Assembly (NCBI GenBank): GCA_934486965.1
Contig: CAKSQP010000023.1
Coordinates: 1-18,303, forward strand
Direction of reading: 5' to 3'
Length of the DNA stretch: 18,303 bases
Source of the DNA: an uncultured Eubacteriales bacterium
GTDB lineage: Bacteria > Bacillota > Clostridia > Oscillospirales > UBA644
The notes below the pieces were generated by a model. That model had not been told where the DNA came from and ran no database searches. It saw only the letters and a list, made by a program, of their open reading frames with translations. The number at the start of each line of letters is the position of its first letter. Position 1 is the stretch's first letter. The translations under genes were made by a program, and so were the position numbers. Of this stretch, positions 6,715 through 14,834 are shown piece by piece.

Positions 6715-8520
6715 ATGGCGCGCAAGAAAGAGAAAAAATACAATATCTGGCAGAACAGCGTCTATATGCTGAAATACGGAGCGGAAAACAGGAAAAGCGT
6801 TATAGTTTTTTCTTTGCTTTTGTGTCTTCTTGCGCTTGCGTCGAATTTCCTCGGACTTTTTGTTTCTCCTGCGGTCGTTTCTTCGATAGAAAACGGAAAA
6901 GGGCTTGGGAATCTGCTTCTTACGGTCCTTTTCTTTTCCGTCGGTCTTATTCTCATCAGCGGACTTTCGACTTATATTCGCCGCGTCGGTGATTCGGGAA
7001 GAGTGTATCTGCGGGTCCTGATGATGGAAAAAGTAACGCTTAAATTTATGACGACTTCATATCCGAATACCGAAAACAGCGAAATTCTGCGAAAAAGAGA
7101 CCGTTGCAAAGCGACGCTTTTCGACGCAAGCGGCGCTCCCGAAGCGTTTTGGGAAGTCATTTCCGCAGTTCTTCTCAACGTCATAGGTTTTATATCCTAT
7201 ACGTTTATTATCTCGAATGTCGACCTTATTCTTGCGGCGGTCGTTGCGGTATCGACAATTGTCTATTTTCTTCTGCTTCGGCCCCTTAACGAATGGTGGT
7301 ACAAAAACTACGACGAAAAATCGGAATACATGGGCAGATTTTACTGGGCGGACGACGCCGCGCGGGACAACGCTCTTGCAAAAGACGTAAGAATGTTTTC
7401 AATACAGGGGTGGCTCCGCAGTATTATTTCGAAAGCGATGGGAGACCTTTCGGCCTATGAGAAAAGAGGACTTAAAAACGACAGGAAAATATGGACGATA
7501 GATCTTGTTTACGAATTTATCCGTCTCGGATTTTCCTACGGTTATCTTCTCTGGCTGACCGTTAAAAACGGGCTTTCCGCCGCGGAATTCGTGCTTTATC
7601 TCGGAGCGATAACCGAATTTGCAAACTGGGTAAAAAACCTCTTCGGTTATTATCTTGGGCTCCGGAATATGAGCAACAGGATATCCGCCATGCGGAAGGT
7701 TCTCGAAATTCCCGAGCCTTTTCTTTTCGGAAAGGGAAAACCCGTTCCCGAAAGCGACGGCAGGGGCAGAAAAATCGAACTTAAAAACGTTTCCTTTACA
7801 TATCCCGAAGCCGAAAAGCCGACCCTTACCAATATAAACCTGACATTGGAACCGGGGGAGGATATCGCTGTCGTCGGACTTAACGGCGCGGGCAAAACCA
7901 CTCTCGTAAAACTCATCTGCGGTTTTTACGACCCGACCGAGGGACAAGTCCTTTTGGACGGGGTGGATATCCGCGAGTTTGACAGAAAAGAATATTATTC
8001 GGTTTTTTCGGCTGTATTTCAGAACTTTTCGCTTATCGAAGCGACGATTGCCGAAAATATAGCGCAGACGAGGGAGTATGACCTTGAAAAAGTCGAAAGG
8101 TGTGCAAAAGAGGCGGGTATTTACGATAAGATAGCCTCTCTCCCGTCGGGATTTATGTCGCATCTCGGCAAAAAAGTCTTTAAAGACGGAATTTATCTTT
8201 CGGGCGGCGAAACGCAGAGACTTTTCCTTGCGAGGGCTTTGTATAAAGACTCTTCGGTTCTTATTCTGGACGAGCCTACCGCGGCTCTCGACCCGATCGC
8301 CGAAAGTCGGATTTACGAAAATTACAGGAAAATGACCGATAAAAAGACTTCGGTATATATTTCTCACCGTCTGGCGTCGACAAGGTTCTGCGACAGGATA
8401 ATATATCTCGAAGACGGCAGGATAGCCGAAGAGGGAACGCACGATTTTCTTTTGGCGAAAAACGGAAAATACGCAAACCTTTTCAATATTCAGAGCCATT
8501 ACTACAAAGAGGAGGTATGA
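6715..8520 (+). CDS. ABC exporter half-transporter (fused membrane and ATPase domains), subunit 1
   Basis: 601 aa, normal for a type IV ABC exporter half. The ATG lies 8 nt after CGGAGA. The N-terminal transmembrane domain (about 25-320) has hydrophobic stretches near 28-52, 66-86, 146-166, 168-188 and 268-283. The ATPase domain (about 353-601) is complete: Walker A GLNGAGKT (388-395, K394), Q-loop Q436, signature LSGGE (495-499), Walker B VLILDE (515-520, E520 catalytic), D-loop AALDP and switch H551. The gene partly overlaps the ribosome site region of the second half-transporter, so a heterodimer is likely. The cargo is unknown; peptides, lipids and drugs are all possible and no peptide precursor or two-component system is beside it. 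An upstream inverted repeat suggests regulated expression. Confidence 0.92.
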   Translation: MARKKEKKYNIWQNSVYMLKYGAENRKSVIVFSLLLCLLALASNFLGLFVSPAVVSSIENGKGLGNLLLTVLFFSVGLILISGLSTYIRRVGDSGRVYLRVLMMEKVTLKFMTTSYPNTENSEILRKRDRCKATLFDASGAPEAFWEVISAVLLNVIGFISYTFIISNVDLILAAVVAVSTIVYFLLLRPLNEWWYKNYDEKSEYMGRFYWADDAARDNALAKDVRMFSIQGWLRSIISKAMGDLSAYEKRGLKNDRKIWTIDLVYEFIRLGFSYGYLLWLTVKNGLSAAEFVLYLGAITEFANWVKNLFGYYLGLRNMSNRISAMRKVLEIPEPFLFGKGKPVPESDGRGRKIELKNVSFTYPEAEKPTLTNINLTLEPGEDIAVVGLNGAGKTTLVKLICGFYDPTEGQVLLDGVDIREFDRKEYYSVFSAVFQNFSLIEATIAENIAQTREYDLEKVERCAKEAGIYDKIASLPSGFMSHLGKKVFKDGIYLSGGETQRLFLARALYKDSSVLILDEPTAALDPIAESRIYENYRKMTDKKTSVYISHRLASTRFCDRIIYLEDGRIAEEGTHDFLLAKNGKYANLFNIQSHYYKEEV

Positions 8521-8522
8521 CG

Positions 8523-10382
8523 GTGAAAAAGAACAAAATCTCTGTCGGAAAAACCGTCTCTCTGACTTTCAGAATGTTTTCTCTCTGGAACAGGGCGTAT
8601 CCGAATATATTTACGTTTGAGATAATCAGAATTCTTTTTTCAAAAGTCAGCAGTTATGCGACGATCGCGCTGTCCGCCGTTCTTCTCGATAAGATAGCCG
8701 CGGGCGGTGACTTTGAGACCGTGCTTCCGTGGGGCATGGCTGTCGTATTTGTTCAACTGCTTTTCAGAAGTTTCGATCGATTCGTTTTCGGTTGGTTTTC
8801 CTGGCAGAAACTTAACAGTTACAATATCAAAACGCGGAATTTCTATTCGGAGAAAATGCTTGATATCGATTTTTTGCAGATAGATTCCCCCGAAATGCAC
8901 GCTCTCCTCGAAAAAATAAACGAGGGCGAATTCCGAAGCGGCTGGGGACTCGGCAGAGCAAGATCGTTTTCCGTGGCGTTCTTTACGGGCTTTTTCGATA
9001 TTATCGGCTCGACAGCCCTTTCCGTCACGCTGTTTACGTCTTCCGTACCTGCGACGGGCGGAAACTTTACCTTTCTCAACAGCCCCGTTTTTGCGGTCAT
9101 AATTCCGCTGTTTATGCTCGGAGTCACGTTTCTTTCGTCGTTTTTCTCGATCAAAGCGTCGGAATACGACAATAAACTTTCCGAAAAATCGGGGCTTACA
9201 AACCGTCTCTTCGGCTTTTTCATGAGTTTTTCGGATAACCCCGAAACCTCCGCCGACATAAGGATATACGGTCAGGAAAAGTTCGTCGACGGGTTTTCGA
9301 ACTTCCCCGAACTCACCTTTTCGCCGAAAGGTCTCGGCGCGAAATATGCGAAGGGCGGACAGGGACTTCTTTCCGCGGCGTCTTCCGCGGTGTCGGGCCT
9401 TTTTACGGGCTTTGTCTATCTTTTCGTAGGGCTTAAAGCATGGGCGGGCGCTTTCGGCGTCGGCTCGGTAATGCAGTATATCTCGGCGATAACAAATCTT
9501 TCGTCGGGTATCGGCAGTTTTCTTCAGAACTTCGGGCTTATACGGACAAACGCCGCGTTTCTTGAAAACACATTTAAGTTTCTTGATACGAAAAGCGTTA
9601 TGGATACAGGAAGTCTTCCCGTGCCGAAAGATAATCCGGAAATTGAATTCAGAAACGTGTCGTTTATCTATCCGGGAACGGAAGACTATGCCCTGAAAAA
9701 CGTCAGCATAAAATTCCGTGTCGGCGAAAAACTTGCGATAGTCGGGGAAAACGGCTCTGGAAAATCCACTTTTATAAAATTGCTTTGCAGGCTTTACGAC
9801 CCGACCGAGGGCGAAATTCTGCTTAACGGAATAAATATCAAAGAGTATTCCTACGCCGAATATCTTTCGGTATTCTCCGTTGTTTTTCAGGATTTCGGAC
9901 TTCTGCCGTTCTCAATTGCCGAAAACGTTGCGGCGTCGGAAAATTACGACCCCGAAAAAGTTAAAAAATGCCTTGCCGAAGCAGGCTTTTCCGACAGATC
10001 GGAGAAACTTCAGGACGGCATAAATACCATGATCTCGAAATATTTCGACGACGGCGGAGTCGGTTTTTCGGGCGGAGAAAGCCAGAAGATAGCCATAGCA
10101 CGCGCTCTTTACCGAGATTCCCCGTTTGTCGTTCTCGACGAACCCACCGCGGCGCTCGACCCTGTCGCCGAATATGAGATATATTCGAAATTCGATAAAC
10201 TTGTCGAGGGTAAAACTTCGGTCTTTATAAGCCACAGGCTTTCGTCCTGCCGCTTCTGCGAGGATATAGCGGTCTTCGACAAGGGAAGACTTATCCAGCG
10301 CGGAGACCACAAAACTCTGCTGTCGGAGGAGAACGGCAAATATTCCGAACTCTGGAACGCTCAGGCTCAATACTACGCATAA
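8523..10382 (+). CDS. ABC exporter half-transporter (fused membrane and ATPase domains), subunit 2
   Basis: 619 aa from a GTG 7 nt after GGAGG. An ATG two codons earlier, overlapping the previous stop, lies only 1 nt from that site and is less likely. The transmembrane domain spans about residues 25-335. The ATPase domain (about 372-619) has Walker A GENGSGKS (408-415), FQDF Q-loop, signature FSGGE (515-519), Walker B FVVLDE (535-540, E540 catalytic), D-loop AALDP and switch H571. All key residues are intact, as in subunit 1. Many heterodimeric exporters such as TM287/288 or BmrCD have one degenerate ATP site; here neither site shows the usual Glu-to-Asp change or a broken signature. A strong terminator follows 2 nt after the stop. 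The transported compound cannot be inferred. Confidence 0.92.
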   Translation: MKKNKISVGKTVSLTFRMFSLWNRAYPNIFTFEIIRILFSKVSSYATIALSAVLLDKIAAGGDFETVLPWGMAVVFVQLLFRSFDRFVFGWFSWQKLNSYNIKTRNFYSEKMLDIDFLQIDSPEMHALLEKINEGEFRSGWGLGRARSFSVAFFTGFFDIIGSTALSVTLFTSSVPATGGNFTFLNSPVFAVIIPLFMLGVTFLSSFFSIKASEYDNKLSEKSGLTNRLFGFFMSFSDNPETSADIRIYGQEKFVDGFSNFPELTFSPKGLGAKYAKGGQGLLSAASSAVSGLFTGFVYLFVGLKAWAGAFGVGSVMQYISAITNLSSGIGSFLQNFGLIRTNAAFLENTFKFLDTKSVMDTGSLPVPKDNPEIEFRNVSFIYPGTEDYALKNVSIKFRVGEKLAIVGENGSGKSTFIKLLCRLYDPTEGEILLNGINIKEYSYAEYLSVFSVVFQDFGLLPFSIAENVAASENYDPEKVKKCLAEAGFSDRSEKLQDGINTMISKYFDDGGVGFSGGESQKIAIARALYRDSPFVVLDEPTAALDPVAEYEIYSKFDKLVEGKTSVFISHRLSSCRFCEDIAVFDKGRLIQRGDHKTLLSEENGKYSELWNAQAQYYA

Positions 10383-10384
10383 AA

Positions 10385-10412
10385 AAATCCGCCCTCAGCC
10401 AAGGGCGGATTT
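10385..10412. terminator. Bidirectional intrinsic terminator between the ABC pair and the glycogen block
   Basis: A perfect 11-bp stem (AAATCCGCCCT at 10385-10395, AGGGCGGATTT at 10402-10412) with a 6-nt loop. Minus-strand transcripts run into seven Ts beyond the stem (10381-10387, partly shared with it), serving the GH13 gene whose stop is at 10416. Plus-strand transcripts run into a looser T-rich tract (ACTTTATTTTAA), serving the ABC genes. Confidence 0.93.
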
Positions 10413-10415
10413 ACT

Positions 10416-12236
10416 TTATTTTAATAAAAAGAACGAATAGGGCGGGAGAGTAAGAGTTCCCGCTTTTATTTTTTTGCCCGATACCGTGTCAGTGAAATCG
10501 CGGTCGAGAGAAATGCTGTCTTCGGCGTTTTTGCCGTTGCAGACGGCGATAAGTCCGTTTCTCGAATATGCAAAAAGCGAATTTTCGCAAAGGACGGTTT
10601 CGACGTCTCCCGTTTTGAGTTCGGGGGTGTTTTTGCGGAGTTCTCCCATTTTGCGGTAGTGCGAAAGCAGGGTCTTATCTTCTTTCCCCCACGGGAAATA
10701 CTTGCGGTTCAATGGGTCGCGAAGCCCCTCGACGCCCGCCTCGTCCCCGTAAAAAACGGTCGGACAGCCCGGAAGAGTTGCTAAAATAAACCAGCCGAGC
10801 ATGAGTTTTTTTATTGCGGTTTTGCGTTCTTCGGGCGAAAGCCTTTCCTTTGCCTGCCCCTCATAGTCGCAGTCGTCGGTCTTTACCCCGCCGAGAACCG
10901 AAAGTATCCGTTTCGTGTCGTGCGAGCCTAAGATGTTCATAAGGCAGGAAAGCGACGGCTTCGGATAGTTTTCTTGCAAAAGATTTATCGCGTCCGAAAG
11001 TTTTTCGGCGTTTCCCGAATTCAGAAATCCGATAAGGGCGTCCTTTAAGACATAGTTCATAACACCGTCCATTTCGCCGCCCTGAAGATATTTGCGGCGT
11101 CTGCCGTTGTCCTCTTTGTTTGTCGCGTCCTCCCAGACTTCTCCGACGACGTAGGCGTCCTTTTTTACGGTTTTGACGGTCTTATAAAGCGCGTCGAGAA
11201 ATTCGTCGGGAAGTTCGTCCGCAACGTCGAGCCTGTACCCCGAAGCACCGAGACGGAGCCATTTTTCAAGAACCCCGCCCTTACCCGTCATATATTCGAG
11301 GTAGTCGGGTTCGGTTTCATTGACTTCGGGCAAAATTTTAATTCCCCACCAGGACGAATATCTGTCGGGAAACTCCTGAAAGGTGTACCATTTATAATAC
11401 GGTGATTTTTGCGACTGATACGCCCCGACATCAGGATAAGTCCCGTAGCGGTTGAAATAAATGCTGTCGTCGCCCGTGTGCGAAAAAACGCCGTCAAGAA
11501 TTATTTTTATCCCGTACTTCTCGGCAGACTTGCAAAGAGACGAGAAATCCTCTTCGTTTCCGAGAACGGGGTCGATTTTCGTATAGTCGGCGGTGTCGTA
11601 GCGGTGGTTTGAATGAGCCTCGAAAATCGGATTGAGATAAATTATTTCCGCTCCGAGAGAAGCGATATACGGCAGTTTTTCCTCGATTCCGCGAAGCGTT
11701 CCGCCGAAAAAGTCGGAGGTGTCAAGGTCTCCGTTTTCTTCCCTTATATAGTTCGGAAGTTCGTCGGGGTTTTTGAATTTTACATATTTCTTCCGTTCGG
11801 GGAGCGGAGGCGTGCCCTTTTTGAAAAAGCGGTCGGGGAATATCTGATAAATTATTTTCCCCGCAAATTCGGGCGCGGCGTTCCACCCCTTAAGACAGAC
11901 CGTCTGTTGCCACGCTTTTCCGTTTTTGACGGCATTTCCGTCTTCGCCTCTGCCGTAAACGGTCTCCTGTCCGTTTTTATCGGCAATAAAGGTGTACCAG
12001 TAAATTCCCGCGGCAAGCGGCGGAATTTCGGCGGTGTAATAATCCGTTCCCGCGTAACTTCCGTCAAGCGTCATTCTGATTTTTTCGGCGGGCTTTTTGT
12101 CTTCGCTGAACATCAGATAAAGGTCTGTCAAAGCCTCTCTTCTCGAAACCGAAACTTTGAAAGAGATCGGGGTTTCGCTTTCCGCGGCGCCCGCAGGATT
12201 TTTATGGAATTTGTCGTTTGCGTTGAATAAAAACAT
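10416..12236 (-). CDS. Cytoplasmic GH13 alpha-glucan hydrolase (neopullulanase/maltodextrinase-like)
   Basis: 606 aa. The second in-frame ATG is chosen because AAAGGAA lies 4-5 nt before it; a start five codons earlier has no ribosome site and abuts a terminator. An N-terminal beta-rich domain (about 1-120) resembles those of neopullulanase and amylopullulanase. The TIM barrel begins at KIIYQIFPDRF (127-137). Conserved regions: IILDGVFSHTG (245-255), GYRLDVADE (333-341, nucleophile D337), VVGEVWED (363-370, acid/base E366) and LGSHDTKR (436-443, D440). A C-terminal beta domain ends in PPYSFFLLK. No signal peptide is seen, so it acts inside the cell, probably on glycogen branches or maltodextrins; exact bond specificity cannot be read. 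It follows glgA but is separated from it by an intrinsic terminator with no room for a promoter. Confidence 0.9.
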   Translation of the reverse strand: MFLFNANDKFHKNPAGAAESETPISFKVSVSRREALTDLYLMFSEDKKPAEKIRMTLDGSYAGTDYYTAEIPPLAAGIYWYTFIADKNGQETVYGRGEDGNAVKNGKAWQQTVCLKGWNAAPEFAGKIIYQIFPDRFFKKGTPPLPERKKYVKFKNPDELPNYIREENGDLDTSDFFGGTLRGIEEKLPYIASLGAEIIYLNPIFEAHSNHRYDTADYTKIDPVLGNEEDFSSLCKSAEKYGIKIILDGVFSHTGDDSIYFNRYGTYPDVGAYQSQKSPYYKWYTFQEFPDRYSSWWGIKILPEVNETEPDYLEYMTGKGGVLEKWLRLGASGYRLDVADELPDEFLDALYKTVKTVKKDAYVVGEVWEDATNKEDNGRRRKYLQGGEMDGVMNYVLKDALIGFLNSGNAEKLSDAINLLQENYPKPSLSCLMNILGSHDTKRILSVLGGVKTDDCDYEGQAKERLSPEERKTAIKKLMLGWFILATLPGCPTVFYGDEAGVEGLRDPLNRKYFPWGKEDKTLLSHYRKMGELRKNTPELKTGDVETVLCENSLFAYSRNGLIAVCNGKNAEDSISLDRDFTDTVSGKKIKAGTLTLPPYSFFLLK

Positions 12237-12252
12237 ACTTTTCCTTTGCATT

Positions 12253-12276
12253 AAAAAAGCCCCGCAGGGCTTTTTT
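12253..12276 (-). terminator. Intrinsic terminator between glgA and the GH13 gene
   Basis: A 10-bp stem (AAAAAAGCCC / GGGCTTTTTT) with a 4-nt loop, starting immediately after the glgA stop codon on the minus strand. The last six stem bases on the transcript are the T-run. The T-run ends 17 nt before the GH13 ATG, so this element may attenuate, not fully end, transcription of the glg operon. Confidence 0.88.
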
Positions 12277-12277
12277 G

Positions 12278-13711
12278 TTATTTTCTTCCCAAGGCGTCTT
12301 TATAGAAATCGAAATAGTTTCCGGCGGCTTTGTCCCAGCCGAAATCGCATTTCATCGCCTTCTTTTTAAGGGCTTTCCAGCCGTCCTTGTCGTTTCTGAA
12401 CATATCGACGGCTCTGCCGACCGTATAAAGCAGTTCGTGAGCGTTATAGTCGGGGAACGAAAATCCGTTTCCGCCGTACTGAACGTCGGTAATGCTGTCT
12501 TTTAAGCCGCCCGTTTCCCTGACAATGGGAATTGTTCCGTAACGCAGGGCGATCATCTGGACAAGTCCGCACGGCTCGCTCTTCGACGGCATTAAAATCA
12601 TATCGGCGCCGCCGTATATCCTGTCGGCAAGCGCTCCGTCAAAGGTTATCCTCACTTCGAGTTTGCCTTTGTAGCGGCTTGCGGCGTATCTGAAAAAGTC
12701 CTCGTATTCTCTGTCGCCCGTGCCGAGAACGACAAGTTGCAACGGCATATCCATAAGTTGCGAAAAAATTCCGCGGACAAGATCGATACCCTTATGGGAA
12801 ACAAGCCTTGAGATTATCGCGACAACGGGGACGGTGTCGTCCTGAGGCAGGTTCATTTCCTCCTGCAGTTTCTTTTTGTTGAAAGCCATTTTTGCAGGGG
12901 AGCGGTAGTTGAAATTCGCGTAAAGGTGCGGGTTTGTTTCGGGGTTTATCCTGTCGTTGTCTATCCCGTTCAGAATTCCGCAGAATTTATACTGATGTTC
13001 CCTTATTATCGCGGAAAGTCCGTGGGCGTAATAGGGATATGTCAGTTCTCTTGCGTAGTTCGGGCTTACGGTGTTGACCTTGTCGGCGGCGACTATCGCC
13101 CCTTTCATCAGGTTTATACAGCCGTTGAAAGTTACGGTGTCGCGGTCTCCGTCTCCGAGCCCGAAAACGTCGCCCAATATCGCTTCGTCATACTGCCCCT
13201 GATACTGAATGTTGTGAATGGTGAATATCGCTTTCGTCGCCGAAAATTCGTGTTTCCATTTATAATATCTTTTGAAAAGGATAGGAACGAGCGCGGTATG
13301 CCAGTCGTGCGAATGGATTATATCGGGGTAGAAATCGAGCCTTTCGAGAATTTCGAGGCACGCTTTCGAAAAGAACGAAAAGCGTTCGCCGTCGTCGTAA
13401 AACCCGTAAAGTCCGTCGCGTTTGAAATAATGTTCGTTGTCGATAAAATAATATGTCACGCCGTCTTTTTTCAGTTCGAAAACGCCGCAGTATATGCTTC
13501 TCCACGCGAGGGGGAGCATAAAGTCGAACTTATAGGTCATTTCCGACTTGAAATTTTCGGCGGTTTTTTTATAGAGCGGCAAAACGACTCTTACGTCGTT
13601 ATTTTCGCCCTCGATCTTCGCAAGAGCCTTGGGCAAAGCCCCGATGACGTCGCCGAGACCTCCCGAAACCGCAAAAGGATCACTTTCCGACGCCGTAGAT
13701 AGTATTTTCAT
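12278..13711 (-). CDS. glgA: Glycogen synthase (GT5), with Val at the conserved ADP-glucose lysine
   Basis: 477 aa, the usual GlgA length. The ATG lies 6 nt after AGGAG; the frame extends 13 codons upstream without a better site. GlgA transfers glucose from ADP-glucose to glycogen ends. Seen: the N-terminal GGLGDVIGALPKAL (17-30), HSHDWH (133-138), FTIHNIQYQG (163-172), the donor-site arginine and lysine in SRLVSHKGID (R302, K307), and EPCGLVQMIALRYGTIPIVRETGGL (379-403) with E379. Oddly, residue 15 is Val where E. coli and B. subtilis GlgA have Lys in the K-x-G-G motif; residues on both sides align without gaps (PF at 12-13, GGL at 17-19). E. coli Lys15 is known to contribute to ADP-glucose binding. 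The gene overlaps glgD by 32 bp and is followed directly by a terminator. Confidence 0.93.
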   Translation of the reverse strand: MKILSTASESDPFAVSGGLGDVIGALPKALAKIEGENNDVRVVLPLYKKTAENFKSEMTYKFDFMLPLAWRSIYCGVFELKKDGVTYYFIDNEHYFKRDGLYGFYDDGERFSFFSKACLEILERLDFYPDIIHSHDWHTALVPILFKRYYKWKHEFSATKAIFTIHNIQYQGQYDEAILGDVFGLGDGDRDTVTFNGCINLMKGAIVAADKVNTVSPNYARELTYPYYAHGLSAIIREHQYKFCGILNGIDNDRINPETNPHLYANFNYRSPAKMAFNKKKLQEEMNLPQDDTVPVVAIISRLVSHKGIDLVRGIFSQLMDMPLQLVVLGTGDREYEDFFRYAASRYKGKLEVRITFDGALADRIYGGADMILMPSKSEPCGLVQMIALRYGTIPIVRETGGLKDSITDVQYGGNGFSFPDYNAHELLYTVGRAVDMFRNDKDGWKALKKKAMKCDFGWDKAAGNYFDFYKDALGRK

Positions 13712-14834
13712 GGATGTCTCCTGATATAATGCTTCCCTTGACCGCGACAAACGGATAGTTTTCCGTTCCCGAAAGCGTCTGTCCGGGGCGGACGACCGTC
13801 TTTTTGTCGAGAATACAGTTGTTTACAACGCAGTTTTCATTGATTATGGCTCCGTGCATTATGACGGAATTTTTGACAACGGTGTTTTTCGCGATATAAA
13901 CTTCTCTTCCGAGAACGCAGTTTTCAACGGTTCCCATTATTACGGAGCCGTTCGCAATAAGGGAGTTCCTGACCGACGCTCCGTTCATATATCTTGCGGG
14001 GGCGGCGTCGTAGACTTTCGTATAGATCGGTCTGTCCTTCTGGCAAAGTTCGTCCCGTACTTTTCTGTCGAGAAGTTCGAGGTTCGCTCTGAAAAAGTCG
14101 GGGGTCGAAACTATCTGTCTTGCATATCCCGTAAATTCGTAACCGACTATTTTGAGGTCGGCGGCGTTTACCGCAAGAATGTCTCTTTCAAAACTCTGAA
14201 GTCCCGTTGCGAGCGCTTCGTCGATTATTTTCAGGAGCAGTTCTTTTTTTAAGAGCCACATCGACATAGAAAGGTTCTGAACGCCCGACGGGTGTCCGCC
14301 GACGTGCGTCTTTACGCAGTTTCCGTCGGTGATTTTATATGTGACGAGTTTTTCGCCCGAAAATTCGCTTATATCGACCTTGTGATAAACCGCCGTGATA
14401 TCGGCGTTGTTTTCTTTATGGAAACGCAGAACTTCGGCGTAGTCCATATTGCAGACGACGTCGCAGTCGGAAAGCACGACATAATCTTCTCTTGCTCTTG
14501 CAATGTAGTTATATACGTTTTTGAGGGCTTCGAGCCTGCCGGTGTAAAGCGATCTGCCGGAGGCGGTGCTGTAAGGCGGATAAATGGTAAGTCCGCCGAA
14601 TTTTCTCGAAAGATCCCATTCCTTGCCGCTTCCGAGGTGGCTTGTCAGGGAATGGTAATTGTTGCGGGCGACGACTCCGACCGTCGTTATTCCGGAGTTC
14701 GTCATATTCGAAAGAACAAAGTCGATAAGCCTGTATCTTCCGCCGAACGGGACCGCTCCGAAGGTGCGTTCTTTCGTAAATTCGGGAAGGTGATTGTCGT
14801 GAATATTCGAAAAGATAATTCCTATCGCGTTCAT
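13680..14834 (-). CDS. glgD: GlgD, regulatory-type subunit of glucose-1-phosphate adenylyltransferase
   Basis: 384 aa from the ATG after GAGGAGGGAGA. It has the nucleotidyltransferase fold of GlgC (FGAVPFGGRYRLIDFVLSN at 25-43, LYTGRLEALKNVYNYI at 97-111) but lacks the GGxGxRL nucleotide loop: the N-terminus reads IGIIFSNIHDNHLPEFTKERT. The metal-site region is SDCDVVCNMDY where GlgC has SGDHIYTMDY. A left-handed beta-helix follows in the C-terminal third (NSLIANGSVIMGTVENCVLGREVYI and onwards). In Firmicutes, GlgD has little activity alone and joins GlgC to make a more active enzyme supplying ADP-glucose. It overlaps glgC by 4 bp (ATGA) and glgA by 32 bp, fitting co-translation. Confidence 0.94.
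   Translation of the reverse strand: MNAIGIIFSNIHDNHLPEFTKERTFGAVPFGGRYRLIDFVLSNMTNSGITTVGVVARNNYHSLTSHLGSGKEWDLSRKFGGLTIYPPYSTASGRSLYTGRLEALKNVYNYIARAREDYVVLSDCDVVCNMDYAEVLRFHKENNADITAVYHKVDISEFSGEKLVTYKITDGNCVKTHVGGHPSGVQNLSMSMWLLKKELLLKIIDEALATGLQSFERDILAVNAADLKIVGYEFTGYARQIVSTPDFFRANLELLDRKVRDELCQKDRPIYTKVYDAAPARYMNGASVRNSLIANGSVIMGTVENCVLGREVYIAKNTVVKNSVIMHGAIINENCVVNNCILDKKTVVRPGQTLSGTENYPFVAVKGSIISGDIHENTIYGVGK

Noticed and set aside
7399..8499. 366-codon minus-strand open frame opposite the first ABC gene
   Set aside because: The plus-strand frame has every ABC ATPase motif in order and a good start; the antisense frame has no family pattern or ribosome site.
8517..8525. ATG at 8517 as start of the second ABC gene
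   Set aside because: It is 1 nt from the GGAGG ribosome site, too close for good initiation; the in-frame GTG at 8523 is 7 nt away. The choice changes only two residues.
11613..13702. Plus-strand frames of 205 and 258 codons opposite the GH13 and glgA genes
   Set aside because: They are shadows of genes with complete catalytic motifs on the minus strand and no start signals of their own.
13680..14834. GlgD lacking the GGxGxRL loop read as a decayed GlgC copy
   Set aside because: Loss of this loop is a normal trait of GlgD, which works as a partner of GlgC in Firmicutes; the frame is intact and tightly overlapped with its neighbours.
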